Source: Tanypteryx hageni (Eukaryota; Arthropoda; Insecta; Odonata; Petaluridae). From it: a stretch of 64,000 nt of DNA. The stretch is from contig CM054114.1 in assembly GCA_028673005.1 (NCBI GenBank), positions 19,033,137-19,097,136 on the forward strand. The letters are read 5' to 3'. This document shows, piece by piece, positions 1 to 12,525 of this stretch. Under the pieces are notes generated by a model. It worked only from the letters and a program-made list of their open reading frames with translations. It searched no databases and had not been told where the DNA came from. Both the position numbers and the translations under genes were made by a program. The number at the start of each line of letters is the position of its first letter. Position 1 is the first letter of the stretch.

Positions 1-1152
1 AGTTATTCACCTGTTTGTTTTCATATTCAATAGGAAAAATGTGGTTCTTCTTGCTAATTTGTTTGCCAACTCTTGCCGTACACGGGTAACTCGTCCGTTT
101 GCTGAAAATGAAATAGCTGCGCGTCCGATAGTGACCAAGTGAGAGCGTTACATTCAGGAAAGCATTATGAAATTTACCTTATAAAAGTTTTTTCATTTAG
201 CCCTATATGCTCCATTCTTATTTCAAGGCAACATTCAACGCATCGGTGTTCTTATATTTTTCCTGTGATTAATTTTTTCAATTGCTAAAACTTTATAGAA
301 ACTGTAACGAAACCCGATGTAGTTTAAATTCAACCATTTTATTCTTCAAGAATGTATTTTGCAAACATGTTAGAGTAGTAGGTCGTACAGACTTAAGATT
401 AATTTTTATTACAGTGCACTTTTGATGAGTCACGATTTTGGTACTGCATTTCAGCTTGCTGTCCTGCAAAGGAAGCAGAGAAATGGCGATCGCGTAGGAT
501 GAGAGCAATTTGATCTTTCGGGCAGAAGTATGCAGTGACGGCGAGCAGAGTACGGAGCCACTTTCCGAGTACGGAAAACATGTTAAGTTCCCTTCGTTGT
601 GTGCGGCAGTGTGAAATTCTACTTCGGCTGCGGTGTATACGGGGTGAGTATAATCGGTGGCTCGTTTGACGTAGTAATAAAGCGATGTGAGTATGTCGCT
701 GTTATAGCTTGCGCGCTTTAAGGTGGCAGTCGGAGACGCGGGAGAGAGGAAGGGAAAGAATGGGAAGGAAAAACTTTAAGGGGGAGCCGACGTCAGAGCT
801 TATGCGCAGTAACACAATTTTGGTTCGCAAAACTCCAAAGTTCGCAAGTTAAACACCACCTCCCCTATAGGCGATTCCGCCTCGAGAATGGACTCGTCCT
901 ACCATAAATGTGCCTACTGCGCTACTGCGAAGTTAAAGCGTTTTAGCTATAACACCAAACGGAAAACATCCACATAGACTCAGAGCACGAAATAGATCAT
1001 TTTTAATGAAATAAGAATGAAAACATTTATGAAAACTTAGGATTCAATAAATAATTATCTACCTCAATTTATGGTAGAAATCAAATGGAAAATATATTTT
1101 TCAATTAGCCCTGAAAATGTTGGGGAAAAGCTATTTCTTTATATAATCTACT
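1..1152. other. Unique AT-rich DNA, no gene seen
   Basis: I see no supportable gene here. The frames of 60-71 codons have no recognisable domain and overlap each other out of phase. About 400-960 is somewhat richer in GC, with a purine-rich tract near 725-785. No repeat shared with the rest of the window was noticed. Confidence 0.6.
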
Positions 1153-1221
1153 AATGGTGAATAACCACTGACGACGGCTGCTTTTTAGACAAAATTCGCG
1201 TCTGGTTTTCCTAAATTGTTT
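1153..1221 (+). repeat. Dispersed 65-70 bp module, copy 1
   Basis: One of about twelve diverged copies of a short interspersed module. The core resembles CACTGATGACGGCTG, followed by a T-rich step and GCGTCTGGTTTTCCTAA. This copy reads CACTGACGACGGCTG and keeps GCGTCTGGTTTTCCTAA exactly. No target duplication or terminal inverted repeat is visible, so the class of the parent element is unknown. Confidence 0.6.
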
Positions 1222-2005
1222 ATGGATATCGAAGAAACAATTTAGCAGTTTCATATAATCAGAATTCATTTTATTTTTATAATTTTTCCTTATCATTAAG
1301 AATAATTTATCTCAACACAGATATTTAGATGCATGGATTCTCGTGAAAATAAAAAAATGCAGACGGTATTTATTTTTGACGGCATTCACGTTTCATTGCG
1401 GATAATTAATTTCAACTACTAGGATATTTATTTCGTGCGGATGTTATCCCTCGAATATTTCCTTTTATATTTTACCAATTCTCTTGCACTAATGAAAACT
1501 GTCCTCTTTAAATTTTCTTTCTTTTTTTGTCTCTTCTAAGTCGCGGTTAACTCTTGTATCATTTCTTATGGGGAGAAGCTCCAAATTTACGCAAAACCTA
1601 GCAACATAAATAACAGAGCACGAAGAAATGATAAAAAAATTACTGAATATCCATAGGAACCGACTCTTAAAGTCCAGTGATCCCAGGATTTCATGGATAG
1701 ATTTACGATTTAGTGTGTGTTTTTGTTCTGATGTGTTATCAGAATAATTTTCGGACTGCAGTAGGTCCCGCGTACTGTTGTCACATTGGGTTCAATGTAA
1801 TTAATAACATTGAGCGGCTGATAACAATAAACGGAAGCCTTCCTTACGTTAAATTTGGTTTTGGAATTCCGCGTTTGGTTACAATAACCGACTGATAACA
1901 AACATCAATTGACACAGTATGTCTGTCCGATATACTACATACATACATACTACAGTACTTGACTATATCTGCTATCTTATATTATAATTTATTAAGATAT
2001 ACAAT
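1222..2005. other. AT-rich intergenic DNA with a short TACA microsatellite
   Basis: No gene is supported. A short TACA run lies at about 1936-1951. Short overlapping frames on both strands at 1710-1901 look like chance frames. Confidence 0.5.
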
Positions 2006-2073
2006 CGATGAATCACCACTGACGGCGACTATTTTGTAGTTGGAATCTGTAAGTGGTTTTCCTAATATTTTTT
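2006..2073 (+). repeat. Dispersed 65-70 bp module, copy 2
   Basis: It reads AATCACCACTGACGGCGAC near 2010 and ends in GTGGTTTTCCTAATATTTT. Compared with copy 1 it lacks a few bases inside the GATGACGGC core but keeps the CCACTGACGGC and GGTTTTCCTAA anchors, which are in the same order and at similar spacing. Confidence 0.55.
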
Positions 2074-3904
2074 AATGCTTTTGGAGAAACACAGAATGAC
2101 AATTCGCTTTTTAGTTATAAGGCAAACTCCGTAATTATCTTATTGAACAATAATTAGTGATAACAATAATAATCGTATTTCCACCGTTTTCTCTTTGAAA
2201 TTCATCGTTATCTCGAATAAATCCAGATTCGAAAAGACTATTTCTCAATATCGCCGAATAAAAAACGTAAAAAATAATCTCACCAGGGAATAAATTCTGG
2301 GTTGCGTTAATGGAAAATTAAATTCAATATCTGATTGTGTGTGTGTGGTGCACCCTGGCGGAGTACAACTAAGTACAACGGGAAATTCAAGGAAAAACGT
2401 CAATTTATGTATATGGTTCCGTAGTTGCACGAAATACACAGACCAGGTCTTTTCCAGTGAGTAGACGAGGACGCTATTGCATAAATAGCCCCGTGGGACA
2501 TGGTTCAAAAAAATAAAAGAAACCAAAGAACCGAATGAGATCGAAGCGGTTTCCCGATACACGTCGTCGCAGCGTCGCCTTCAACTTTTTTTCGCTTCCT
2601 ATATTGCGTCGCTGTGGATTCCAATCGCCTTCTTTCCGTTTCCACTCCCACCACCGAGTCGCATAAAAAATTTGAAAAGGGGTTGTGAGCGCATTTTGTG
2701 AAATATACAGGAATTCGATGAAAGTTATAGATCGGCGGTGGCCTTGAGAATCGTTTGTGTTGTGGGCGTAGGCAAGGGGAAATGAATTCCTATAGAATTA
2801 TGCACAAAGAAAAATATTTTTGCCCATATCTTTCAGCGGGAGAGAGAGAGAGAGATCCGTTGGATATTTTAATTTACTTTGAAGCAATGCGCCGTTGAAG
2901 TAGCGTTAAAGTCTGAAAAGTGTACTCTGTAATGGACGTTTAATAAAGTTTTTGCGGAAATGAGTCGAAGGAATGATCTAATTTTATTGAAATCTCGAAT
3001 TAAGGGAAACAATTCTTCCATGTAGAAATCTCGATTTTTAGTGCGTTTTATTTTATGAACGCGCTTATGTTTTCACTCTTTCTGTCCGTCTGTGCAATCA
3101 ATTAAATTGAAATAGCAAGTAAGGTAGCAGGTAAGAGATATAAATATGAAATATGCAGTGTGTACTTGATCTGCGATTCCGTTTATTACACTGCCAAAGA
3201 AATGTGTTGTCCCATTTGTGGCTGTCATCAGGGAAATTTGCGAATTCTTCGGTGACTCGGATTCGAGTTAGCATCGGAAGTTAACTAGAGATTCCTTACG
3301 ATCATGTGAGTGCAAATAAAGCCTAAACAATTTTCATCAATAGAAGCTGAATATAAAAAGTCTTTATGGTTATAACTGCAATTTTAGCCCTTCAGTACGG
3401 CGGGAACAAAAATTGTGTTATTATCCAATTTTATGAACCCATTATTATTACTCGATTCGGATTTAAATGCTGTTGTCGCTCATTTATTTTTCGCAGGACA
3501 AAATACATCAACCAATTAATTAAGGAGGTTTCTATGGATTTTCGTTGCTACAACAACTGGCCTAAATAAATCCACATTCGTTCAAAAAAGAAAGAAAATT
3601 TGTAGTATAACTGCTGTATTCTGGTGAGTACGTTTCATAAGAGAAAAAATTAGAAATTTGTTACGGATAAAAACTATAACGAAGAAAGAATATATGAATC
3701 ATCATATTTTTTACTTTATAAATATTTTATATACATAAATCAACATAGTTTAAACCAAATTTTAAATGGATTAAATTAAGTACTAAAATGCTAATGAACA
3801 AATAATGGTAATAATGTTGTAACCGCCCTTTTTACCGAATGATAAAATACATCAATTAATACGCTAAAATATTATGCTAAGTTTATAGGGTTTGGGAAAT
3901 AATT
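2074..3904. other. Unique AT-rich DNA, no gene seen
   Basis: No convincing coding sequence or shared repeat was found. A short GA run occurs at about 2839-2855 and a short GT run near 2336-2347. The 105-codon minus-strand frame at 2245-2562 has no recognisable domain. Confidence 0.5.
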
Positions 3905-4172
3905 TTTGAAACAGGAAATGTTTTTGCTTTGACCGGGAATCATGAACCCGGGTCTTCCACTTGCCGGGCGGATATTCTACCACTGGACTATCGTAGAAGA
4001 TAGTTTTTCACGTTCCTGAACGCGGGTGTTTTTCTTAGTTTGGTACGGGCTAGCCAAGCTAGTATCAATCAGCCCCAACGGATGTGCTCCAAGAGAAAGT
4101 CAGGGTTTGTTTGTTTTCGTTACTACAACAACACGGCTAGACAGATATAAATACAGACATATGCTGCTATTA
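3905..4172 (-). mobile_element. tRNA-derived SINE-A, copy 1
   Basis: On the minus strand there is a tRNA-like head. It contains CAGTGGTAGAATATCCGCC (A-box region) and GAAGACCCGGGTTC (B-box region). Both are shared with the copies at 26.5 kb and 26.9 kb. A second shared block, TTGATACTAGCTTGGCT, lies further out (about 4050-4070 on the + strand). The order and spacing of the two blocks match the 26.5 kb copy. The far end near 4172 adjoins a mariner-type miniature element that appears to have inserted at or close to the SINE end. It is not a functional tRNA gene, because the cloverleaf is broken. Confidence 0.7.
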
Positions 4173-4174
4173 TA

Positions 4175-4484
4175 CAGGGTGTTCCTTTCAAAAGTTTTAC
4201 ATTTTAATCAGTCACTCTGGAAAAATTGGAAAAGCTAAATGAATACAATTGGTGGCATAGGAAAGAGAAATATAGGGAATTTTACTCTCTGACCTTAAAG
4301 TGGCTTCTCCGGCCGTTGCATAGTGTTACTGTCGCTAGAAGGAAAATGCGACTCCGCGTCAGTGAGCGCAGTTTGTTGTGTGGCGTTACGGTAGAAAGAC
4401 AATGGCGACTCCTCAGCAGCGAGCGCAGGTTGTTGAGTGGTACGCAGAAACGAAGTTGTTTATTACGTTGAAACAAACACCCTG
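4175..4484 (+). mobile_element. Mariner/IS630-type miniature element with transposase N-terminus
   Basis: Flanking TA dinucleotides lie at 4173-4174 and 4485-4486. The ends are inverted repeats: CAGGGTGTTCCTTTCAA on the left against CAGGGTGTTTGTTTCAA read inward from the right (15 of 17 match). From 4402 the + strand encodes MATPQQRAQVVEWYAETK, the typical start of the helix-turn-helix (DUF4817-like) N-terminus of arthropod mariner/IS630-type transposases. After about 18 residues the sequence runs into the right end, so the catalytic region is absent. A diverged copy of the same start lies 56 bp upstream (ATG at 4346), which suggests a local tandem duplication. It is non-autonomous. Confidence 0.75.
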
Positions 4485-5154
4485 TATATTATTATTATAG
4501 TGTGGTTAAATGTATCCTTCATTAGCTTCCATGACAACATGAATTGCCCTCAAATCGTAGTTATCTGACCACTCGTCGAGAACAGACATAATTTTGCCAA
4601 AAAAATCCTTCATTTCCGTCGGGCGATCGACAAATATAGAATCGCCGCAGCAGCTAAAAATAACGAGCCCAAGAAGTCACGGCTCGTGATTTGTTCTTCA
4701 CAAAATGAAATGTGCACATCCGAACCATTGCCGAAACCGCCAAATTGAGTATCAACATATTTAGGCTTGAATGCTTTATGTGTCAATCGTACGTGTCATT
4801 ATCATCAGTTTTAATTAGCAAATCGAATCGGAATGAATGTGATGACCACATTAATTATCTCCTGTCATTCAGCGAGGTTATACGTATATTGAGGAAAAAC
4901 TGCAATTTGGAGGAGGAAGTACAATTGAAAATAATCTCGGATTTACCTCGTTTTTCGATCGATAAATTATTTTTATCAGTCCAGGTGTTTTTTTTGTGCG
5001 GAACTGTCCTATTAACGTGAAATTGTGGAAAAGTTATGTTTGTGAAAATTTTTTTATTGCTGTACCTTCTTATTCGACAATATTCTTTACCCAACATTAT
5101 ATACAGAGGAGGATATAACATATAAAGAAATTCTTCATTAGAATATTCTGTTGT
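4485..5154. other. Unique DNA, no gene seen
   Basis: The frames at 4712-5020 (+) and 4855-5268 (-) overlap on opposite strands and show no domain. I would not annotate either as a gene. Confidence 0.45.
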
Positions 5155-5221
5155 CCAGTGTTCACTGATGACGGCTGCATTGTAGCCGTAATATGCGTCT
5201 GACTTCCCCAAACTTTTTATG
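5155..5221 (+). repeat. Dispersed 65-70 bp module, copy 3
   Basis: This copy contains TTCACTGATGACGGCTGC, then TAGCCGTAATATGCGTCTG and a T-rich end. It is one of the best matches to the family core. Confidence 0.6.
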
Positions 5222-5485
5222 TTTATAAGAGGGCCACATTGCTTCAATATATTAGGCGATATTGACAATTCTATGTTGAATTAATTGTATTGATAGAAAA
5301 ATAGAAATATCTACTTTTCTTTCCTCAAAGTATATATTTTCTCTTGATGATTCATCGATAGTAGATTCTAAAGTATAATAATTGGTAGTAAAGAAATTAA
5401 GCGAATCACTGTTTCCAATAAAGTAGCATAGTAAATCTATATACTTTGTAATGATGAAATGTTCTTTTCCACAATCTACTGTCGG

Positions 5486-5550
5486 TAAATCACTAGTGAT
5501 GACGACGGCTTTCTAACCGAAATGTGGATATGCTTTTCCTATTATTTTGG
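5486..5550 (+). repeat. Dispersed 65-70 bp module, copy 4
   Basis: It reads AATCACTAGTGATGACGACG, followed by CTAACCGAAATGTGGATATG and CTTTTCCTA. It lies about 265 bp beyond copy 3 in the same orientation. Confidence 0.55.
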
Positions 5551-6436
5551 AGATTCTTGTCAATGCCTTCATATGAATCACCTTTTTTATAAATAGATTT
5601 GGAAACAGTTGTGCGAAACAATATTTTCCATTTAAAAATTTCATTTTCAACCATTTTCTTAATTGATTTTCTGGAGAGAGGAGGTAAATATAGCGAGGAT
5701 ATCCGGTGAAAACATATTTGTTTCTGAAATGTAAACGGGATACCGGCCCTCATGCGACAACCAAGAAAATTGAAACGCTTTCGGATCCAGGCACAAGAGA
5801 TAGATGGATGGATTTTTTTTCAACTGCGAAACGGAATGAAAATTAAATAGTCCATTTGTTTTCGCTTCGGGATTGGATTAAGTAACATTTCCACGGGAGG
5901 AGTCTATTTTTTAATATGTATATAGAACGCCATTAATCAATCGGGTAAATCCGTGCATATATCACATGCACAAAGCGATAGGATTCAGTTCCGGAAAAAA
6001 TGAGGAATAATGCAGGGATTTAAGTGATTGGTCGGAATATTTTCTATTTATGTCCTTCGTAACCATTCGCTTTATTCCATCGGAAAGCTTACGCCTGCTG
6101 AAAAAAAGAATCTCTCCATTTTGGACAGCGTCCTCCCATTACCATCGCCACCCATCTTAGCGTTCTTTAGCAACGTGATACCATTCCGAGGAAACGGCGG
6201 ACTTCCCGCTGATGGAATTTTGATGTTTTTCCTCCGGCGTGTTTCTGTGAGATCGACAACATGGGAGAGAGGGGGTTGAGGAGGAGTTGGATACATCACC
6301 CATTTTCCGTTCTTTCCCTAAAATAGCTTCAAGTAACTTTGCCGTACAAATCCTTTCGGAAGTAAATTAAATCTGCTCGGAGTAATAGTTTTGCGATTTT
6401 TTCCAAGTCGGTAAATTTATTGCGGGAAACTACAAT
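5551..6436. other. Unique DNA, no gene seen
   Basis: Nothing definable. Overlapping frames on both strands at 6028-6299 lack domain features. Confidence 0.45.
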
Positions 6437-6646
6437 TCAACTTTTTGTCAACTCGGTAAATACCGGAGCCGTCCAACGAAGACGCTTCTTAGGTTCATCA
6501 CAATGGTATTTTTCTAAATGTTTCTCGTATTCTTCTTTTCTTACTGAGTAGAGATTGAACGATTCGAAGTTAGGCTTCCTTTTTTTCGGAATTTGCTGAA
6601 CATTGTTTGAATTTGTTGTTGAAATTTTTTTATAAACGCGAACCAA
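6437..6646 (-). pseudogene. Doubtful short coding-like frame
   Basis: A 69-codon minus-strand frame, opening at a TTG rather than an ATG, with an in-frame stop just upstream. Its centre has protein-like composition (YSVRKEEYEKHLEKYHC, then a basic stretch). The HLEKYH piece faintly recalls the second half of a C2H2 zinc finger, but the paired cysteines that should precede it are missing. A splice-acceptor-like TTCAG lies inside the frame. I cannot name it. It may be an exon remnant, a decayed mobile-element frame or chance. Confidence 0.2.
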
Positions 6647-6828
6647 GGTAATGTTTCACGATGGATATCTTCCAGTGTGAACCGAGCGGGGGTAATGTTT
6701 TGCGAAAGAGCCATTGAATCATTTCACTGTAATTTTTATTAGTTTTTCGAGAATAGAGGTCAACAGCTTTTTAATGTAAGGCGAAATTTTCCTATTCCTT
6801 CCCGATTACATCGAATCAGCCTTATTAA

Positions 6829-7640
6829 ATGGTCCTTTCTGTGTGTATGTGTTTGTGTGAGTTCCCTACTAACAACTTTTGCATTAATTGATCGATTTTC
6901 ATGAAACGTGGTATGAGGCTCATGCTGCCAGGGCCCACCTCCGGACTATATTTTATTTGGCGAAGATTGAAGTCCCGGGTTCAATTCCAGGAACGTTTCT
7001 TCCCTATTTGTTTTACATAAGAAATCTCAAATCAATACTGTAGAGATGTTTTCTTTAATACATTAAAATAACTTAATATTGTGATATCGGAACGAGGTTT
7101 GAATTGTTATAAGGGAAAAAAGAATGTCCACTAATTCGTATAGCTGAATTTTGATAATTGATCGTATCTTCTTGAATTTCTACTAAAAGAGCATTTTTGA
7201 GTTTTAAATCGCATTTTATCGGATTGTTGTCATGAAGACGATTATTACCAAACTCGGCTTGAGCATAGACGAGTGAATAAATGGGTTATTTTCTTTTTCG
7301 CTCGACTTACCTTCAGAAATGGACAGTTGATCCATACATATTAACATAAAAACAGAAACATTTATTAAATTCGTTTATTTAAAAAATAATGCATGCAAAA
7401 TATAATGTCATAAAGAGATGTTGATATTGCTTTTAGTATTTGAAACCTGACAATTCTCTATTAATTTTGTTCCAATTTTTCCTATCATTGATAAACTATG
7501 AAATGATATTTATGGTATGAGAATTCGTTGGAACGACTAACACATGCTGAAACATTTCCTATTAATATAAGTAATCAATTCGCTACGTCAACTTTGGGAA
7601 ACCAGCCTGCATTAGTCCTGGTTTGGACTTCTTGTATAAT
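6829..7640 (+). mobile_element. R1 long repeat family, copy 1 (+)
   Basis: This segment aligns almost end to end with the reverse complement of 19455-20278, ending in a shared CCAGCCTGCATTAGTCCTGG block. It shares its 5' half and general order with the copies at 27.2, 49.0 and 57.0 kb. The common parts are a TCTGTGTGT-type tract, a CTACTAACAACTTTTG-like line, CGATTTTCATGAAACGTGG and a tRNA T-arm-like GTCCCGGGTTCAATTCCAGG (B-box-like, 6977-6988). It has no coding capacity, so it is a non-autonomous element of unresolved class. Confidence 0.75.
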
Positions 7641-8658
7641 AATTTCAATATTCAAGTTATAACCGTGATTTCGATAAAAAATTCCTGAAATGCCTGTTAA
7701 ACTTAACGAATCGATATTCTCATAATAGCGGTGTATGATACTCGGAGGCCGCGAACTATCCGTGGACCGTTTGTAGTTGGCCCCTGTGGCAGATTTAAAA
7801 ACATTTTTTCAAGCTAAATTTATTGCTTTTGAAAGTAATTTACAAAGAAACTGAGCGTTAGCTTGGTTGCGTTGCAGCTTCACGGCCATCCTCCAATTAT
7901 CCCCGCACAAAAAAACAAGTGCATATCTAGGTATTCGGTTATTTAACCTTAACCTGAAAAGATCTGTTGGATTTTCTATGTTCCCAGCGTATATTTATTT
8001 ATTTATGTCAATTTATTCTCGTCTTGTGTGATACATTTTGCTATTTCGAACCGAAAAAAGAGTAACGATATTTACTGTGCCATTTTGACTATGGTAGTGA
8101 TAAAGGCAATTCTTAAATGCTTCTAAAGCAGGAATATGAAACGTTCCATGTTCTATCTTGATTTCTTTAATCAGACTTGAAAGAGTTACAAAAGTATGAG
8201 AGGTATTCATCAAAATCATAATAAATTTGTTGCACGCGTAATCTTAATCTACGTATTTTAATCGTCGTATCCCATTCGAATTTATAATTACGATGGCAAT
8301 CAGGTTCAAGTATTTGTTAAGATCATGCGAAAGCTTTTGAAAAAATAAACTTGAAATATATTTTCGTTCGCGAGATCAAGATCGCAGAAATATATGCGTC
8401 TCGTGTTCAACCGCATTCCCATTGCATACATAGGTAAAAAGTGAGTCGGTGCAACTTCAATTGTATAAGTCGTAAATGGAAGAGATTAAGAGAACTATAT
8501 ATGGGCAATTCATTAGATGAATATCGAGCTCGTCTTATTGCTAAAGGCAAATTCACAAAATATGCAAAAAATGAAGTTGAATTTCACTGTTGGTGGCAGA
8601 AATGCTCCAATGGTTCTTCATAACTCTTTTATGGCTATTGGAGAGACCTGTGTAATTA
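7641..8658. other. Unique AT-rich DNA, no gene seen
   Basis: No gene or clear repeat is supported. The small frames at 8013-8219 (-) and 8441-8705 (+) have no domain and no consistent codon signal. Confidence 0.5.
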
Positions 8659-9666
8659 CAGTTATACCTCGCTTTGCGCGACCCCGTTTTAAGCGGATTT
8701 TTTAAAGCGCGAAACAGGCTCGTGACTAACAGATACGAAACAAAATCGACCGACAATTGAGGCGGCCTCACCATAAATGTGTCAGAAATTCCATTTTTTT
8801 AGCTGCTTGTGGGTTTTGAATCGTCATTCAGGGCCAGGATGCGGCATACGCATGCTATAAAAGAAACCGCCAGGTTGGCACACCGTTTTATAACTCTATC
8901 GACGCTTATTTCGGCGTTATTATTTCTAAGGAAAGGTGACTTTCAGAATAACCCTTACTCGCTGATTTATTTGGGATTTAGTTCGTATAGAAAATATTTA
9001 TATTTTTGACTTAATATAATGAAGCTTTTAGATTTATATACAATTTGAAAATTACTGATGAAGATGTTATTTATAAATGTATAGATTTGCATCTGGTGTT
9101 GATGGATGAAAACCGACAAGAAGCTGTTTTTTCAGATTAACGGCGCATTTGAAATAATATGTGGACATTCTCCAGTGAAGGGCCCATTTTGTCGATTCTA
9201 GTTTCAGATATATCAGCATTTTTGTGAAAAAGGGTAGAAAATATCATTGTCTAGAAAAGTACATAGAACGATTCTCTGGTTTATTAAGAATAACCGTATC
9301 GAGAAATTATATCCGTAAGTGAAGTACGAATAGAACTTAATTTTAATATCGTGAATTTGACTTCATTTTTCTCAAAACACTGTTTTTAAATATCAACTGT
9401 AATACTCAATAAAACATTGATTTTTCAACATAGTAGTGTGATTTTTATTTTGTTTTACTCGTAATTTATCAAAGAATAGCGCTACATTCATAACACCATA
9501 CCGACAAAGTGGGCCCTTCTCTGGCGGACGTCCACATATTACCCTTAAGTTTTCACGTCCATGTAACTTACTCTCATTGTCATTGACATTGACACCGTGT
9601 TGCGCGAATTTCGTTTAGCGCAATATTTTCAGGAACCTCTCTCTCGAATAAAGCGAAGTATGACTC
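8659..9666. mobile_element. TA-flanked (pogo/Tigger- or mariner-like) non-autonomous transposon
   Basis: The left end CAGTTATACCTCGCTTTGC (8659 on) and the inward-read right end GAGTCATACTTCGCTTTAT (ending at 9666) form an imperfect inverted repeat. Each is flanked by TA (8657-8658 and 9667-9668), as expected for Tc1/mariner/pogo insertions. Subterminal GCGCGA-type motifs occur on both sides. No transposase is readable. About 390 bp in the middle is a second inverted-repeat element, so the host element was originally about 620 bp. Confidence 0.6.
9151..9545. mobile_element. Nested inverted-repeat element
   Basis: The left arm (about 9157-9200) contains AATATGTGGACATTCTCCAG, then GAAGGGCCCATTTTGTCG. 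The right arm (about 9500-9540), read inward, gives AATATGTGGACGTCCGCCAG, then GAAGGGCCCACTTTGTCG. The arms are about 40 bp and closely similar. The spacer is AT-rich and non-coding, with AATAAA near 9410. The superfamily is undetermined because no clean target duplication could be fixed. Confidence 0.65.
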
Positions 9667-12425
9667 TATTGATACATTTCAGTATTGTTTTTAAGCGTTT
9701 ATTTTGCGTATTTTAGGATGGGTAGATAAGTGGGAAGAAGGAAAACAGGGAGGAAAAACATGACAAATAACCGGTGAAAGACGAGAGAAGAGGACGGACT
9801 AGAGATTAAATTTTGCCAGAAAAACAATCACCTAGCGAGAAGAAAATATTTTGACACCAATGCGCGGTTACTGCCATTTCGCCGAAGAATCGTACGTTAG
9901 GCCCGTTTCGCAGCCGTGCAACATCCCACTATTAACCTTGCTCCGGCCGATGCGTGTACGCATATCGATGAAAGTTTGCATCTGAGACGCTTAATTAATA
10001 CCACAGTCCGAATTCAGCTCCGTTACGCCCTAGACAACTCGAACAACTGCTCCACATGAAAACTCGAGTATTAACTTTCACTGCATTAAAAAAAAACTCC
10101 TGCAGCGACGGATTTGGTAGCTGCTGTCACCAATCATGCTTGAATCCGCACGCTCTAATTCACCTCATTACGATTTCTGTTTGCAAACGTCATTTTATCA
10201 TGTGATTAATTAAGCTGATTTTAAGGAGCGATGAAATTTCGCCGTCCTCAAACAATGGAATTCGAGGTTCCCTTTTTTTAGCCCTTTGTTGTTTGTTTTT
10301 GCAGAAATAATGCCCTCAGGAATTTTGAAATCCAAATGTCATCGCAGGATAAAATTAAACCCAATCGAACCTGGGATAGATTAAATTTTCTTGTTCGTAT
10401 TATGTTTTACCTGCACCATGACTCAATATACACAACGAAATGAACTTTGGGGTCATTGTACCAGAAATACGAGCAATAACAACCTATTTCGTCTTTTTAA
10501 TTAACGTTTTTGTTGTTTAATTAATGGAAAGTAGTCTATATCATCTTATATTGCTAAATGGAGCCGAATCGTTGAAATGATGATTTCCAATCAGTATTCT
10601 GGGAGCTAGGCTTGATCTCTATCAATGTCGTGGCGTTTCGTTATCTTTGATATGAGATCACCAAAGGTCGTTTCCTTTCTAACTTTTTTATTCCGTAAAT
10701 GACTCGGCGATGTTTTTATTTCAATTTTAAGCCTGCGGTATTCGCATTATTTTTTCAACCGCCATTACTCGCATGGGGTGCTCCTGATTCAATTAATTCT
10801 TTATTTTGATCTATTTATAATCATTTACAAGTGAATTTGTGATGTTCTAAATGGTTTTTTCATTAAAAATCTATTTCGAAAAGAAAAAGTCTTAAGGTAA
10901 ATTTTCATGAATATTTTCGGATGTCAATCTACGGGTCAGTTGATAGTTTTTAGGAATATACTTATAATATCGTCAGTTCAATTAAAGAAATCGAAAATTC
11001 CATGATAGAGCACAAATAATAATTGGAAACCCTGTTTTTCGTATCATGATCTTAAAAACTGTATTTGCTTCATTTTTTCAATTTGAATATTCGTGCAATT
11101 CACTATAATATGTATAATAGTTCTGTCAAATATCAGTCGAAAACAGTCTACTGGGAACGTCAAAACAAAAACCAAACATTGAAATAATTTAAATCTACAA
11201 AGTTTGTAGGATCAGAGTAAATGAAGAAACTGTTGAAACGCGGTCTCCAATTAGGCGAAATAACACATTATACGATGACGATCAGTGAGGAAATTATTGG
11301 GAGAAAATCTTAAATTATGTGAAATAACAAAGGTTTTATAGATAGTAACAATAATTTCAGAATAAAATATGAACAACGTCCGCACAAAGAAAAAAGCGCT
11401 GATTTCCGTAACGTACAGTGCAGCACTCTCTTACATAAAACGTCCTAACTCAAGTGATTACCACAGAAAACTGAATTTTTTTAGCAGAATCCAAACACAT
11501 GTCAGGGGTCGGGTCCATAAAAGGCCAAAGAAAAGGAGTTCTGTCATAAAACGTATGCCTGGGCTTGGGTCAATACACAATGCACGAGCAAATATTGTGC
11601 GGATAAATTAATGAAATTCTTTTTCACTGCCAATAGGATTTAAACCCATGCCTAAAGTACCAGGAAAATATTTTATATTCTGATAAAAGCCAGAATTCAA
11701 TGGCCAAGTTCTTATTAATATTTTATTAGATATTTTTATTAATTTTTTCCGGCTCTGGGGGTATTTCCATCTGAAGTTCTCGTTAGTGAGCTTCTAATAC
11801 TAGGGAAAAACTGAAGGATTGGTGTATAAGTTTCGTCCGGCGTAAGCATAGGGAAATCGAGAGTTTCAGAACTGTTACGTAACATAAAATGACGCAAGTT
11901 TCCTGTCTCTTCGGCTGTAAAAGTAACTAATTTCATTTGTAAATTTCGATGAAGTTGATATTATATTCAGAAGAATTGTTACGACATTGGATACTCTTCG
12001 GCATTACTAGTTGCTCTTCGAATGAGCAAATGAAACGGCAGCAAAACTAAGAATTAAACATTTTTAATTCCAACATATTTTGTAGTGAAATGCCGAGTTA
12101 TTTAAGGGCAACGTGTAATATTAATGCGAAGAGTTGAAAATCAAACTTATTTAAAGAAAATGGTAACAACAGAGCTCAATGGTTACAAGTTTAGTTTTAG
12201 TTCTTAAAATGAATCATTTATAATATTATTTGTAGTATAAATTTCATACGATTTCCTTTTAAAATATTACGACTTTTTATCTTTTTTGATATCGCTCTCT
12301 GGATACGTTGTTTAGTTCCATTGTATAAAATTTCAACGTAAATCTAGACGACAATGTCTTTTATTGTTATAAAAATGAATAACATAATTATATTATCTGT
12401 TTTTTCTTGACTTTATGTTATATCT
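9667..12425. other. Long unique AT-rich stretch, no gene seen
   Basis: No repeat shared with the rest of the window and no credible gene was found. The frames at 11369-11611 (+) and 11739-11936 (-) are short and domain-free. A purine-rich tract lies at about 9720-9800. Confidence 0.45.
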
Positions 12426-12426
12426 A

Positions 12427-12525
<99 letters not shown>

